A DNA stretch of 64,000 nucleotides from Hofstenia miamia (taxonomy: Eukaryota; Xenacoelomorpha; Acoela): the NCBI GenBank assembly GCA_004352715.1, contig SCFE01000028.1:418908-482907 (forward strand), given 5' to 3'. The notes beneath the pieces were generated by a model, which was given only the letters and a program-made list of their open reading frames with translations, was not told where the DNA came from and searched no databases. Shown piece by piece: positions 45,424-57,578 of this stretch. A program made the position numbers and the translations under genes. Position 1 is the first letter of the stretch, and the number at the start of each line of letters is the position of its first letter.

Positions 45424-45652
45424 GGCTGAAGATGACATTGATTCTAGATTAGGGACAATAGCCAAAGACATCCGACATCCATTGCAGCTTTGAGAATACA
45501 ATTGCAATTACTGCTCCACCGTTTCAGAAGTACTTCATCTATGTCAAGCTGAATTACAAGGTGTCAAAAATTTGCTTTTCAAAATTCTTACTTCAAAAAA
45601 AGGGACAATCAGATTGGTTCTTCAACAGAATTATAATCAAGGTGGTTCAAAT
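45424..45652 (+). other. Candidate terminal exon or pseudo-exon
   Basis: After TTTTTTATTGCTTTTCAAATTTAAG, an acceptor-like tract, an open frame reads AEDDIDSRLGTIAKDIRHPL and then QL-stop. The same frame resumes EYNCNYCSTVSEVLHLCQAE and continues LQGVKNLLFKILTSKKGTIR to a stop near 45650. Composition is coding-like on both sides of the single TGA. It may belong with the exon candidate at 41550 (inference). Not recognised. Confidence 0.3.
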
Positions 45653-45959
45653 TGATTTTGAGTGACACGTTAAAACTTAATGTACTATAAACCTTCGAAT
45701 TCCTCGGAAGAAAGCGATAGTGAACAACATTTTTTAGGATTGATTTACATATTTTATTATAAATTTGTGCAATTTCATTATATATATATATATATAAATG
45801 AAATTGCATATATTGGCAAAAAGACAGCGAAAATAGTGCAAATTTACGTTCATAAAATTTGTGTGAATCGGTATCCTTATCTCGAGGGAGAGGATAAAAA
45901 TTCTGTTTATAGAGAAGCCCCATGTCCATTTAGACACACCATTCTTGTCCAATAATCTA

Positions 45960-48900
45960 ACATTAGAATTAATAACATGTAATTGCTGCGCGTTCGCCAT
46001 CGATTCAGTCTAGCTCATTTCCAAATGGTTAATGTTAGTGCTTTGATTCGCAGTGATAACTTGTTTCAAGCCATCAAATGTTATTGCGTATTTTGGCAGT
46101 TTCTATTACAATTTTACTGTTGGTAATTAATTGCACAATGATCTGTAAATAATCATTAGACTATTGTGCTCAAAATGAGCTACCAATTTAAATAAATTAG
46201 CATCAAATGCACTTTTACTAAATATGCAATCACCTTCAATATTCTTATTAAATACATGCTTTCTCATAAATTTACATTAGTACACATTTCTAATGATGTA
46301 CTAGCGTGGAAGAAGGAATGCTCTACTTAAACCCGCCTACTTCTACATTTGTTTCTTTCAGTGGAGGCGTAAACCTGGCGCTTGGGTATGCAATTGCAAA
46401 CCGAGAATTTTGTTCACATCACTCGAAAACAGTGAGGCTGGCCGTAGTCTATAGTCTGAAGTTGACAATGTTCCAGTATTCGGTTTTTTTATTGGATTAG
46501 AAACATATTTCTTACTGTGTGATGCAGTTGACGAACATTTAATCAAAATTCTCAAGTCAAGAAACAATCTTATTATAGTAGTTAAGAGGTTATCAAAATA
46601 CTATAGCTCCAATCAAAAAAATGTAAAACAGAATTCTTTTCAATCTCTTAGCAACAAATCTCACTCGCAGAGTAATAAAATATATATCAATCGATGGCGA
46701 ATTAAGTTTTCCATAAGTCTACTTAAAAAATCAGATAATACTGCCTCATGAGCGAACACAATTAAAAAAATCTGTCCTTAATTGAGTCAATCAAATTCTT
46801 TTGCATTCTCAGGATAAATTTTTTTGGATTCCAGTAAATATTGCTTTAGTTTTTGCATATGGACCCATCGGTTATGAAAGCATTTCTGAAATATTCATCC
46901 AGCGACCATGTTTCACAGAAGCTACCAAACTCTTCTTTCTGTTTTTGTGTCAATAGTTGCACTTTTTTCGCACATATTTTTATAGATACCTGCCTTCTAA
47001 GCTGTCGATGTTTACACAACTTTCTTAAGAGTTTCTTAAAACTTTGAGTTAAATGGGTTTTGTAAAGCAACATTGACAAAGCTTTTCCGTTCATTTCCAA
47101 TCAATTAAGGGGTCGCCCATTTCCTTTCTTTCGATTAAGTATGTAGTTTCATTCAACTTTTTGAAGTTTCTTAGAATGTTTTGGGTTCATAACCGAAATC
47201 CAGTAGACTAAAGATATTGCAGAACATTTTTTGTATCTTGATGAGAAATGCTTAGTAAAAATTATTAAAGTTCCTCTCCCCCATCTGGTGTATTTACGGG
47301 TACTGGTTGATTGTGCGTGATCGCTTAAATGTGTTCGTCTATAGCATGGTAGTTTAATTAGGTAAAAAATTGGTGTACTGTAGTTGAAGGGTTTTTGCAT
47401 TTGAAAGTGCTTCCTTCATTTTTTATCGGAGCTATATAGCAACATTTGACACTATATAGAAGAAGTCAATTGCAAATCTCCTTACTTGACGGATTGACCA
47501 GTGTTGCCTCAGATAAAAGGGGTACCAAGTCTACTAGAATAAGCAACAATTCATATCAATTTCATTCTCTCATTGAACATTGCAAATCACAGTTCTATTA
47601 TAAACTTGGGGCTATACATGAGCGCTTTAGAAACACTAAAACAATTGAAACGCTAATATCAATCCAGAAGTTTACATTTGTCTCATGTAGCCATCCGGTT
47701 GATATTAATGTTGAATCAATTCCTTGATTGAATATCATAAGATTAATATTTCGCACATTTTTGTTCAAATTGCATTATTTAGTGATTTCATTAGAACAGC
47801 TGCAAACCAACATATAAACCTAAAATTACAAAAATAGATATACTTGTATAAATTTTTCAGGCTGAAAAAGAACCCTTGTCCACAATTTTTTTAAAAAATT
47901 GAAAATATACTTCGGTTTGACAAACTCTCTATTGTGCATTACTCATTGAATGGTAACGACACTCACAAGAAACGGGTAGATATTTTTAATTCTTAGCAAA
48001 TATTCCAAGAACTTATTAGTGCCACCTCATGGTGTCATGAATTTTTTTGAAATTTCCAAGATTAGAATGACTTTGTAGTTTAATTTTTTGTTAATATATG
48101 TATCTTCAATATTATGATAAGAAGAAATTTATTTCAGTTGGTTGCTTTTTGGGAATATTCGATCTGCATATGGCCTAGCATGTTTACTCTAACATTTGCG
48201 TGAATTTTTATATGCCATGAAAAAATTTGTTCGTCCGCCACTAGTCGCTTTAAAGTAACAAAGCGATTGTCCACATTTCTTAACAATGATATCCAAGCTT
48301 AGTAAAAAATATTGAAAACGTTTTGCATGGACACATCTATGGGGTTGGGTTCACTTATGCAATGATGAAGACTTGTCCTAAAACGTGTTCTTGTGCTTGA
48401 AGTTTTTTTTTTAAAGACAAATCTGATTTTTGTAAAAATATTCAAATTCTTTTCATACCTATAGTGTTCAAATAATGAGGCGGTGTTTCCATGAGAACAA
48501 CAACTACCCTAAAGTGTTTTGAGTCTCGTCCAGCCGCGCCTAGATGGGACAGAGCCAGTTTGCGGATTTACGTCCAAAAAGAAAGAAGAGATAATTCTCT
48601 ATCTTCATTAATCTTATGCTTAACCATAACCTAACCCTTGATGGTAAATAATATCTACTCCATTTTTGATAAAATATTTTTGTTTTCTATATTTCTGCTA
48701 TCTACATTGGCAACACAGTGTGAAATCTGCGAAGGGAAAACTTTGTTAACATTTGCAGGTATTCAGAAAAGTTTAATAGTGATCATCAAAAATACAAAAT
48801 AATGCAGTTTAGCTAAGTAATCATTTGTAAGTAAAGTCTAGCTTAAGCACAATCAATCAAAGATAATTTTTACAGTATATTGTGCTATCAAACAATGTTA

Positions 48901-51740
48901 TGAATGGACTACTAAGAAGTTACCATTATGACTCTATTTTGAAAACCTTTTTTATCCTTTCACCACAATCTATTTCATTTTATAACAGTCGTTAGTTTGA
49001 ATTAGGGAAAAAATTTGTTAGATTAAATATAAATTTTTTGTAATTTTCGGTAAATTTTTTACAAAACATTTGCTTCTTAAAAATGAAAATATATTGATTT
49101 GCTTTATTTGGAAGTGAACTTCTTTTAATAAAACCTGAGAATCTATAAATTTTTTATAACAAATGCTATTCTTTTAGCATTTTTCAACAAGATCTTCAAA
49201 TTTGAATGACATGGCTTTTGCGTTGTACTCACAATAAAGTTTTAGCTTGTCATCATTCCATTAGAGATCCAATCCAGATTCCATTCTGATTTCTTCTCGT
49301 ATTGATATAATTAGTCTTAGTCTGGCCAAATTCTGTGAGATTTCAGATTTGGTTCTGGTGGCTTACATATATTTCTGGTACCATAGTAAATATATTAATT
49401 CGAATATGATAACAAATATTGTAGCTATTTGATTTAGGTTAAAATGTTGGCCTCGATCTTACTAGTCTTACACAGTGCTTTGTTTTTTGTCCATCCCCAA
49501 TCCTGGTCCCGCGGAATCTTTCTTGTAAATAAATGAATTACTAAAATCGATGGCGCCTCTCTTTCATTCATTGATGAAAGATTTGTAAAAAAATAGCTGA
49601 TATTGATTCGAAAGTTAATCAATCTTTGATTATCCTTCAATTGTGATAAATGACAAAACTCCCAAAATTATAGAGCCTATATTTGAACTTGACTTATGTT
49701 AAGTACTGAGTATTAATAAACTTTTAGGAATTGAGTTTCAATTAAAAACTGTCCCTGTTAGGCAATTCAACCCAAATTGACGGAATGCTGTATACATGTA
49801 ACTTATGAACAATGTGATGAAAAACAAAATTTAAATTTTTTAATTTTACGTTGGTGTATCATTTGCTCTTCCAAAATTTTGTAATTGCAGTGCATAAATT
49901 TTAATTTTGCTAAAATGACCGCAACGCTAAATAAATTTTTTGTCAAAGATTAAGAAATGGTGCCGAAATAAACCAAATTGGCATGAAATAAGGTGTGTCA
50001 GACCTAAAGTTTCTTTAGGTTGGGCGAGCCCTGAAAGAATTTTTGGCACATTTCAATTTCTGTCGGCACAGGCTTAACAGCAGTTCCACAAATGCTAAAA
50101 GTATGACCATGAATAAATTTTCACTATACTTGTATAAGATTAATGGTGAATATCAAAAACACATAATTACAATTAAAGAAACAAAAACTGTTAAAAAAAG
50201 TTTCGTTAATAAGCCCGCACTGTCTGAACCCACATGTTGGATTTGTTCAATGGGTTACCTCTGCCAGAGCCCCCTTGTTAAAATTCTAGCACTACACCAC
50301 TGAGATCTAGTGATATCATTAACAAAACATTTAGCAATTTAAAATAGATTTGTTTCACTTTTTCTGTTGAATTCGAAATTATAACGATAGCTGAGAGAAT
50401 ACGTGCAATGATATTTAAATTCTTTTCTTAATGATAACATTGTAGGTGCTTTAATTTTCATAGTGTTAGATATTTATACTGATGGAGGATGTAATAATAT
50501 TTCCCTAATTAAAATATTATGCAAATGTTTTATATCCTTTTAAAAATTAAATAGGAAAACGCATCATTTCATTTCGGTAAAAAATTTTCAAGTTTCGTGT
50601 ATAAAAGGTAGTATTTCTAGCTTTGCAGAATGACTTTGAAGCAAATGGGGGAGAGGCTACATTCAAAATCGAACAGCATATACAATGAAAAAAGAGGTAT
50701 TTTACTAATATGTTTGAAAAACGAAAATTACGCTGTCCCGCAAAAAATTTTATATTATTAAACTCGACCAATTTTTTCACAATTCTCTCGTGACCTACAA
50801 TAAATTCTCGATCTAACCTTATCCACAATTCTATTGTTTTCAACATCGAAGTTTTTAACCATAATTCTTTCATATTAATAAGTGGCCCGATTGCTAAAAA
50901 AATGTTGCAAAGAGTTGGCAACATTTTTAAATTAAGCAAAACCAAAAATTCTCGAATGTTCACTGACTATATTCGTGTATATATTTCACAATTAATATAA
51001 ATTTTGAACATCTATGAATTAAATATTGAGATACCGTTTTGAAAAATTATTTTGCGAACTTATTGAATGTTTGAGTTTTTGCACCAGGATCCATTTTGAC
51101 ATCTTGCATTCATATTTCATATTTTTATTAGTGATTAAATTACTGTCGTTTGTACGAAGGAGCTTTTACTTAGCAATAACTCTAAAGTTATACAGCATGT
51201 GTAAAATATAGAAACAGTTAAATTCAATTTGAAATTTTAATAATTTATTAGTTTTCTGCAGGAATTTCATTCAAAATGTTCTAAAACCAACGAGAATGTC
51301 ATAATGAAATCTCTAATCAATGATGCATAAAACAAATTTTTAATAGAAAATTATGTCTGCTTTTATCAAAATTTGGAATTATTGAAGCCCAATTGAAAGA
51401 GTGACTTTACATTAACTAAGTCTAAAGAAAGGTGGGTGGATTGAGCTAATGATTACTGCGTTTCTTATTTGTTTAAGATTCTGCCGTTTTCTATAAAAAA
51501 TATTGACTTCTATTCTCAAAACTTAGTATTTTCAAGATGGAAAAATACTTTTTCCTTGACGGCGTGTTCCCCCATAATCGCATAATGCCTTTTTGAATCC
51601 ACACGTACTTTGCAAAAGGAACTACTGTGCAAGATATACGATCGTAGTGTTTGTCAATATCTGGGACAACATTTATATATATATATATATATTGTATTGT
51701 ATTGAAGCGAAGCGTTATATTGTAGTAATTTGGCAACGGT
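45960..51740. other. Long stretch without recognised genes
   Basis: Open frames at 46846-47100 (minus, Lys-rich) and 47446-47727 (plus, DGLTSVASDKRGTKSTRISN) have coding-like composition but no family I know. A CAGTGGTGTAGTGCTAG end (complement, to about 50302) looks like a solitary hAT terminus. (TA)n at about 51670-51693. Confidence 0.4.
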
Positions 51741-51749
51741 AGTTATTAA

Positions 51750-51882
51750 CAAGTTGAAAACAGTTTCTATGTCTACTAGAGACACAGAAATGCATGTAGC
51801 TTAAGAGCACTTGGAGCCAATTGAGAATGCCTTTATATCCAGTCACACCTCAATTTTTCTAAAGAAAGTGGCTGGCTAATCG
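51750..51882 (+). promoter_or_regulatory. Conserved 5' block and possible first exon of the repeat-motif gene
   Basis: Shares with the block upstream of the short paralogue TTTCTATGT, GAGACA...ATGCATGTAGCTTAAGAG and TTTATATCCAGTCACACCTC. Here it has a 20-base insertion between GAG and TTTATATCC. If TTTATATCC is a TATA-like box, transcription would start shortly after it. CGGTAAATGA at 51881-51890 offers a donor for a 5' UTR intron. Confidence 0.5.
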
Positions 51883-52129
51883 GTAAATGAATAATATATT
51901 TAATATTCAATTATTGTTACGTCTTACAAAACTAAAAACTTAACTAATTAACCGTATTTTAAAAGTACGTTGTATTAATAGTTAGTATTAAAATTTTTTT
52001 TATTTATGTCTAATACTAGGGACAATCATATCTTAATAAGAAGGAAACTGGAAGTATTATATTTGATTATTTAAAATAATTTTATTTTTCAATTTTTGTT
52101 TCAAAATTTTTTCTTACTTGATTGTTTAG
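51883..52129 (+). other. Candidate 5' UTR intron of the repeat-motif gene
   Basis: GTAAATG at the left and a T-rich tract ending TTACTTGATTGTTTAG at the right give a 247-nt GT-AG intron. Downstream, CATCTCAAATTGCATTA again matches the short paralogue just before its ATG. The paralogue has only about 85 bp between CCTCAATTT and ATG, so it lacks most or all of this intron. Confidence 0.4.
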
Positions 52130-52152
52130 AGCGCATCTCAAATTGCATTATT

Positions 52153-52773
52153 ATGCAAGATGAAGATGGAAATTATATTGTCTTTGAGAGATCCATTATC
52201 TTTCCATCAACAACTCGAAGAGCTGTCGTCATGGAAGTTGCGCAACTGATAGAGCCAATCCCACCTTCGCATGGAAAAATCATTGAACGCGCTGCACTCA
52301 TAAATCATCCAAAAAAACATTCTCTGAAAGGTGTTCCACTTTTTGAACAAGCTAGTCTAATTGATACTGGCCAAAGGAAAGCCTATTTAGTAGAAAAAGC
52401 ATCCTTAATTAAAGAACCACTAATTCACTGCATCAAGAAGTTGCGGGAAAGACCACCAAGGATTGTATGGTTTGAGAAAGGCCATCAATTTTCTGGATCA
52501 GACCCGAAGACTGCTCAATGCTTTGAAAAAGCTAGACTTTACGATGATTCATTGCCTCTATGTAAAACGAACAGATTTGAAAAAGCAGTTGCTTTAGAAG
52601 ACCCTTCATTTTATGTTGTCAAAGGCCGACTCGTTTATGTTGAAGATTCAGATCACCCCTACTTCCCAAAATTTGGTAATTTTCTTAATAATGTGTATAT
52701 ATTCAATGAAGTATTTATAAGACCAATTTATGCTATCTACACCTCTTTATTCAATAGCTTATTTGAAACCTAA
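52153..52773 (+). CDS. Unrecognised protein of eight [FIVM]E-x-A-x-L-I repeats
   Basis: From the ATG at 52153 (supported by the aligned start of the paralogue) the frame gives 206 residues. A motif with a hydrophobic residue, Glu, often Lys/Arg/Gln, then Ala and a hydrophobic pair recurs with its Glu at residues 12, 28, 45, 65, 81, 108, 125 and 143. Examples are VFERSIIF, VMEVAQLI, IIERAALI, LFEQASLI, LVEKASLI, WFEKGHQF, CFEKARLY and RFEKAVAL. Spacing is 16-20 residues apart from one 27-residue step. No signal peptide or membrane span is evident in the repeat part. At residue 175 TTTG/GTAATT offers a splice donor, after which the frame becomes hydrophobic and low-complexity; the real gene may therefore splice to the acidic exon at 54294. 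Function unknown. Confidence 0.65.
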   Translation: MQDEDGNYIVFERSIIFPSTTRRAVVMEVAQLIEPIPPSHGKIIERAALINHPKKHSLKGVPLFEQASLIDTGQRKAYLVEKASLIKEPLIHCIKKLRERPPRIVWFEKGHQFSGSDPKTAQCFEKARLYDDSLPLCKTNRFEKAVALEDPSFYVVKGRLVYVEDSDHPYFPKFGNFLNNVYIFNEVFIRPIYAIYTSLFNSLFET

Positions 52774-53118
52774 TTGATAATATTTTACGAAATCTAGATA
52801 ACAAAAAAGGGCATTTTGAACTTAATATAAATAACGAAAAAAACTACTAGGAGAAATATTTATGGAAAACTGTGATTTCTTACTATCACTAAAATTTTAA
52901 ATTGTTTTGCCACAGTTTGAATATATTTCAACCACTTTGATGAAAACTTCCAGTCTTCATCGCAATTCAGATTCACAAAACTGTATATAATCGCCCAATC
53001 CTCCGTTTCCGGCCCACACTCACATTTGGTATCTTTCTTATACGAAAATAAATAATTCCACTTGAATTTAAATCACGAATATAACAGAAGTAAAATAATA
53101 AAGTTCAGCAATAATGAT

Positions 53119-53458
53119 CAGGGTTGTCATGTTTTAAACAAGACCTGTTTAAAACATGTTTTAAACACTGTTTAAAACAACTGTTTTTTTGAAGTGATTT
53201 TTGAAATAATTTTTGGGTTTCACCCATTCGTACTTATATAACCGATTTTCTACCGATAAATAGGAAAACTTGCGTTTTTTCTACGTGTATGAAATGAAAA
53301 ATGAATGTTGATAAGTTTATCATAATTCAATGTTTGCTACCATATATGTCTTAGAAAATTTTCGTTCCTTGAACTGCGTATGTCTAAAAGCAAAAAAAGC
53401 ATTGTTTTAGGAGTTTAAAACCTTTTTTTGTAAAAAATACAATTTTTTGCCAAACCTG
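53119..53458. mobile_element. Non-autonomous hAT-like element, 340 bp
   Basis: The left end CAGGGTTGTCATG and the right end, read inward, CAGGTTTGGCAAA form short imperfect TIRs. Flanks ATAATGAT (53111-53118) and ATAATGAG (53459-53466) match at 7 of 8 positions. GTTTAAAAC units cluster inside the left end and recur near the right end. It would sit in an intron of the gene model 52153-54796. Confidence 0.65.
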
Positions 53459-54272
53459 ATAATGAGGATTTTGGATTTCCTTGTTATGGCTTAACACACA
53501 AATATTAAAAAATCAATATCTTCTGCTGGTCTTTATGCAGGCACTATAAACAGCTTGGTATGATATTCCAGTGTGTATATTTAATTACAACAAACATATT
53601 GAAACAATACCTCAGAAAAATGATGGAAAATGTGCATTATATAAATAACGCCACAAATCTCCCCTCTTTTGCCCTACTTGATAGAACAAGCAGAAACCAT
53701 TTTGTCATTTCACTTGCCCTAAAAAAACCTGAGGATTTCCCAAGTACAGAAATGCGATATAATTTATAACGTTTCAAATAGTTTCATTGTAATCATTGAC
53801 AATAAAAAATTAGAATTGTAAGCTAGCTTATAAAAAATACTTTAACTTTTGAAGCTTGGATTTTTCAACTCAATATTGAGAAAAGTTTATATGTTGTTAA
53901 TCTTAAAAACAATATATATATATATATACATGTATGAGGGTAAGCAATTTCAGCAATTAACACTACATGAATGTCATTACAAAATTTTACATCGTTGCAG
54001 ATGTAAATTATTTAAATGTTCAAATAATTACAAGGTGGCATTTCAACCAATTGCTTTCGTCAGTCACATTGAAATTTTTCAAATTCCTAAATTTCTTAAA
54101 CAAACGCTTAAGCAATGGAAATAAATATAATTTAAAAAAATATATTTAAATTTCAGGATTAAGAAAACTTTGAAGCATTATGTTTAGATTCACCACCACC
54201 GTATTTATTCCAATTTGACCGAGTTGTCATAACAGTTAAAATATTTGTTTATCCGATCTTCCGATTGGGTAG

Positions 54273-54796
54273 AACACATCACGACCCTCAAACAGGACAT
54301 TCTGTGATTCGGTGCGATTCTGACAATCCAGATGGCGATGCTACTAGTTCAGATGATCCAAAACTAATAAATCCTGAACAAGTTACAAGTTATGAAGAAA
54401 ACGTTCAAGATCCTGAAATATGCAATCCTCCTGATGAAAATCCGCCGTTAATTTTCTCAATGGAAGAAGAAATTCCAGAAGATCAGGTTAACATTATAGC
54501 AGAAGTTGCAGAAAAATGGCTCCATAAATCAGTTGAAATTCAAAATATGGATAATTCAGGTACCTAGTATTTACTTATATCGCGAGGATGTAATTAAAGT
54601 AATTTTCAAAGGTGATTTTAAAAGATATAAGATTTTCTTTGGAATAGTCGCAAAAAAATGGAAAGCTAAACTAAATTCATATCAGAAATTTTGTGGAATC
54701 TACAAAGATGATACATTAAAGAAATTTATTTGTGACAAATTGTGTGAAAGCCCTTTTACATTAATATTATTATTATATTCTTTAATGAAAATATAG
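54273..54796 (+). other. Candidate acidic exon(s), possible 3' part of the repeat-motif gene
   Basis: The open frame without ATG reads HSVIRCDSDNPDGDATSSDD, then QVTSYEENVQDPEICNPPDE, then FSMEEEIPEDQVNIIAEVAE and KWLHKSVEIQ. It is bordered by possible acceptors (TTGGGTAG at 54272; CCCTCAAACAG at 54293) and a donor (CAG/GTACCT at 54559). A second frame, 54586-54796, reads REDVIKVIFKGDFKRYKIFF and ends LLLYSLMKI plus stop. AATAAA follows at 54835-54840. Splicing 52676 to 54294 would keep the frame (phase 1). Family not recognised. It could also be an independent gene or a pseudogene. Confidence 0.35.
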
Positions 54797-54834
54797 ATAG
54801 GCATTTTTAATATTAAACATTGTTACATATTATT

Positions 54835-54840
54835 AATAAA
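54835..54840 (+). terminator. Possible polyadenylation signal AATAAA
   Basis: Lies 39 bases after the stop of the preceding frame. The motif is frequent by chance in such AT-rich DNA. Confidence 0.25.
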
Positions 54841-57541
54841 TTTGTTATTTTTTATCCTGATAAGGTGAATATGTCGAAAAACATGCTTGTTCAACAATGT
54901 GCAATGCCTAAATTAAATTAGTTAATCATATAAGATACCAATCTAATCATGCAAGAATTTGAAGTCAAAAAATGAATTGCTTCCCATATAATAAATCTTT
55001 TATCTAACATAGAACTTGGATTTCAATTTAAATTATAAAATTTCCACATTATTTTGTAAATAATTTTAGCAAATATCTTTTATTTATCGTAATTTTGGGA
55101 TACGTCAAAGTATTATCAATTAAATGCATAGTACTTCGTTTTTCATAAATTCAGATAAATATATTTCGTAACAAATTGTCGCATTCTTTTGGAAAGGCAC
55201 TATAATGCCAAAACATAAATTTCAATGTTTTTTTGTCAGCTGCTAATACGTGTATCCCAAAGTATCATCAAATATTAATCAATGTATGGGATGTGTGGAA
55301 AAACTTCTACTTTTAAATGACATTCTCAACAAGCCTGACAATACTTTGATTTAATTGACTGTTAACTTTTGCCAGTTTTGTAGTTGACCTAAGGTTAAGT
55401 TTAAACTAAATATATTGACCTTTTCAAAATTTCAGAATTCCAGAAATTCCTATTGCTTGATTGAGGTGCAATTTTACTAAATGTCCCTCCGTTTCAACAT
55501 TTGTTTAGCGATAAATATTTAAGACGTTTTCCTATGGTTGAATTTAAAATTGTTTAATGCTCCAGTATTGCGTAGACATGACATTTAACAAATATACAAA
55601 AGGAGAACTACACATCTTATAATTTGATTCCCGCAACTTCACGGGGGTCAATGCTTAATTTCTTAAAATTGTCAAGCATATGAAAATTTTACAGAGGAAA
55701 TCAATATTTAGTGAGAAAAATTTCAATTGCCAGCCATTAAGATAACGGATTTTGTTTTCTTTTATTATTCAAATATTCTTAGAATTATCTTTTGGATAAA
55801 AATTTCATAAAATTGATCATCTTAGCACATGTGTATAATGTCAGAAATTTGATTTTCGCAATTTAAGTAGCTTAGTGTAACCACTACACTTGTGAATAGA
55901 TTACTATTGAGTGGGTTTATTACTATACGCATTTGTTATATTCATTTTCGGAATAATTGGATGTGTTGGTATGTTGTTACGGTCAGATTGTGTGTCCCGT
56001 TATATAAAATTCAAATTTTTCAAAATGTGATTTTGGTATTGATTTTTTCCAAACGATATTACGTAGGGTTTATTTGTGAAAATATTTTGTATTTTTTTCA
56101 AATGATAGAATTTTTTAAAACATAAATTTAATTTTTTGAAAGTTAGATAGTAGAATATGTAATATACAGTACAACAATGCATCATACAACTGTTCTGATT
56201 AAGTATATTCCTTTATTTATACCAAGTATACCAATACGACGTAGTTATGCATATTGAGGGCGACTTTCATTGAATTTCTCTAAGAGAAAAACTAAAAAAA
56301 ATTGTGTCACATAAAATACAATTATAATAATTGAATAAGTAGATATTCAATAATAATTCAATGTGTAATGTCTCCATTTTAAGCAGTAACTTTAAAATAT
56401 TTCAGTTCTGTAGGGATAACATAACAAGGAACTATGAGTCAGGATTGGTGTAATTGTGGTTAAATGCATACTATTTTAATGTTAAAAATATTTGATTACA
56501 TTTTTCAGTGTAGAATTAACATGCGTTGACTATCTAAGACTATGCAAAATCGTAAGATTAAAGTTTTGACTAAATTTGAAGCACTAATTTTAAATGAAAC
56601 ATTGAAGTTTGAATGATTAATATCATTGTAGTCATTGGGGTTTGTCAACAGTTGAATTTATTGAAGGCTGAAAACTAAAATTCACTCGAGAAAATTGACA
56701 GAAAATTTTTGTGCTGATTGTATGGCAGCGTTGTTTTCACCGTGTCGACATAGTCAAAGCATCAACCCTCTCGCTGTGTATGGCCTATAATTTAGGTCGC
56801 TTTGCATAGGACCAAACTATTTTCATTAAATTTTCTCCAATTTCAAATCATTTCAATTTTCTTAATAAACTACATTATCGAAGTCTTTAGAAAAATTAGA
56901 TAAGATACTGCTAAACATATCAGATAATTAAAAAGGCAGTTGTGAAACAGTTCAACTTTCTAAACTGTTTCAGCATTATAAATAAGCTTCTTAGTATTAG
57001 AAAGAAAATAGCTGCCCATAAAAGTGTCTATCTTTGCAGTGAAAACTTAACAATTTTTCAGTAACAATGAGCCTAAAAATAGGTTAAAAGGCCCAACAAT
57101 TTAGCTCATTGAAAATGCTGCAGTTTCTAAGGGATTTTGGATATTAACCTTTAGTTGTTTAGTTTTAGCTAGTTGAAAATTAATAGACAAATACACTCAT
57201 ATAAAAGCCTTTTTTTCTTAAATAAAAATATTTTGCACTTTTATTAAATTTTAAGAAATGTATTTCTTATATTCAAGAATTTTTTTTCCTGAAGCACGAC
57301 ACTTGAGTGATTAATCTCTTTGGAAATAAATCTTTTTATCAAGAGAATAAGTTTTAGTTTAATAATAAATGAAATTTATATCTTAAAAATAATAATTTTG
57401 AAAAATATACTTTAATGATGCGCATGTGGCAAGGTCATTTTTGGGATAGTGACAGTACATCATTTTACCAGTGTAGTATAAGCTCCATATTCACAATCAC
57501 CTCAAATTAAATACAGAATTTTATTTAAGCAAATCATTTAA

Positions 57542-57578
<37 letters not shown>

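Noticed and set aside
50547-50963. 138-codon minus frame
   Set aside because: Composition and content resemble random AT-rich sequence; no motif, homologue or splice context recognised.
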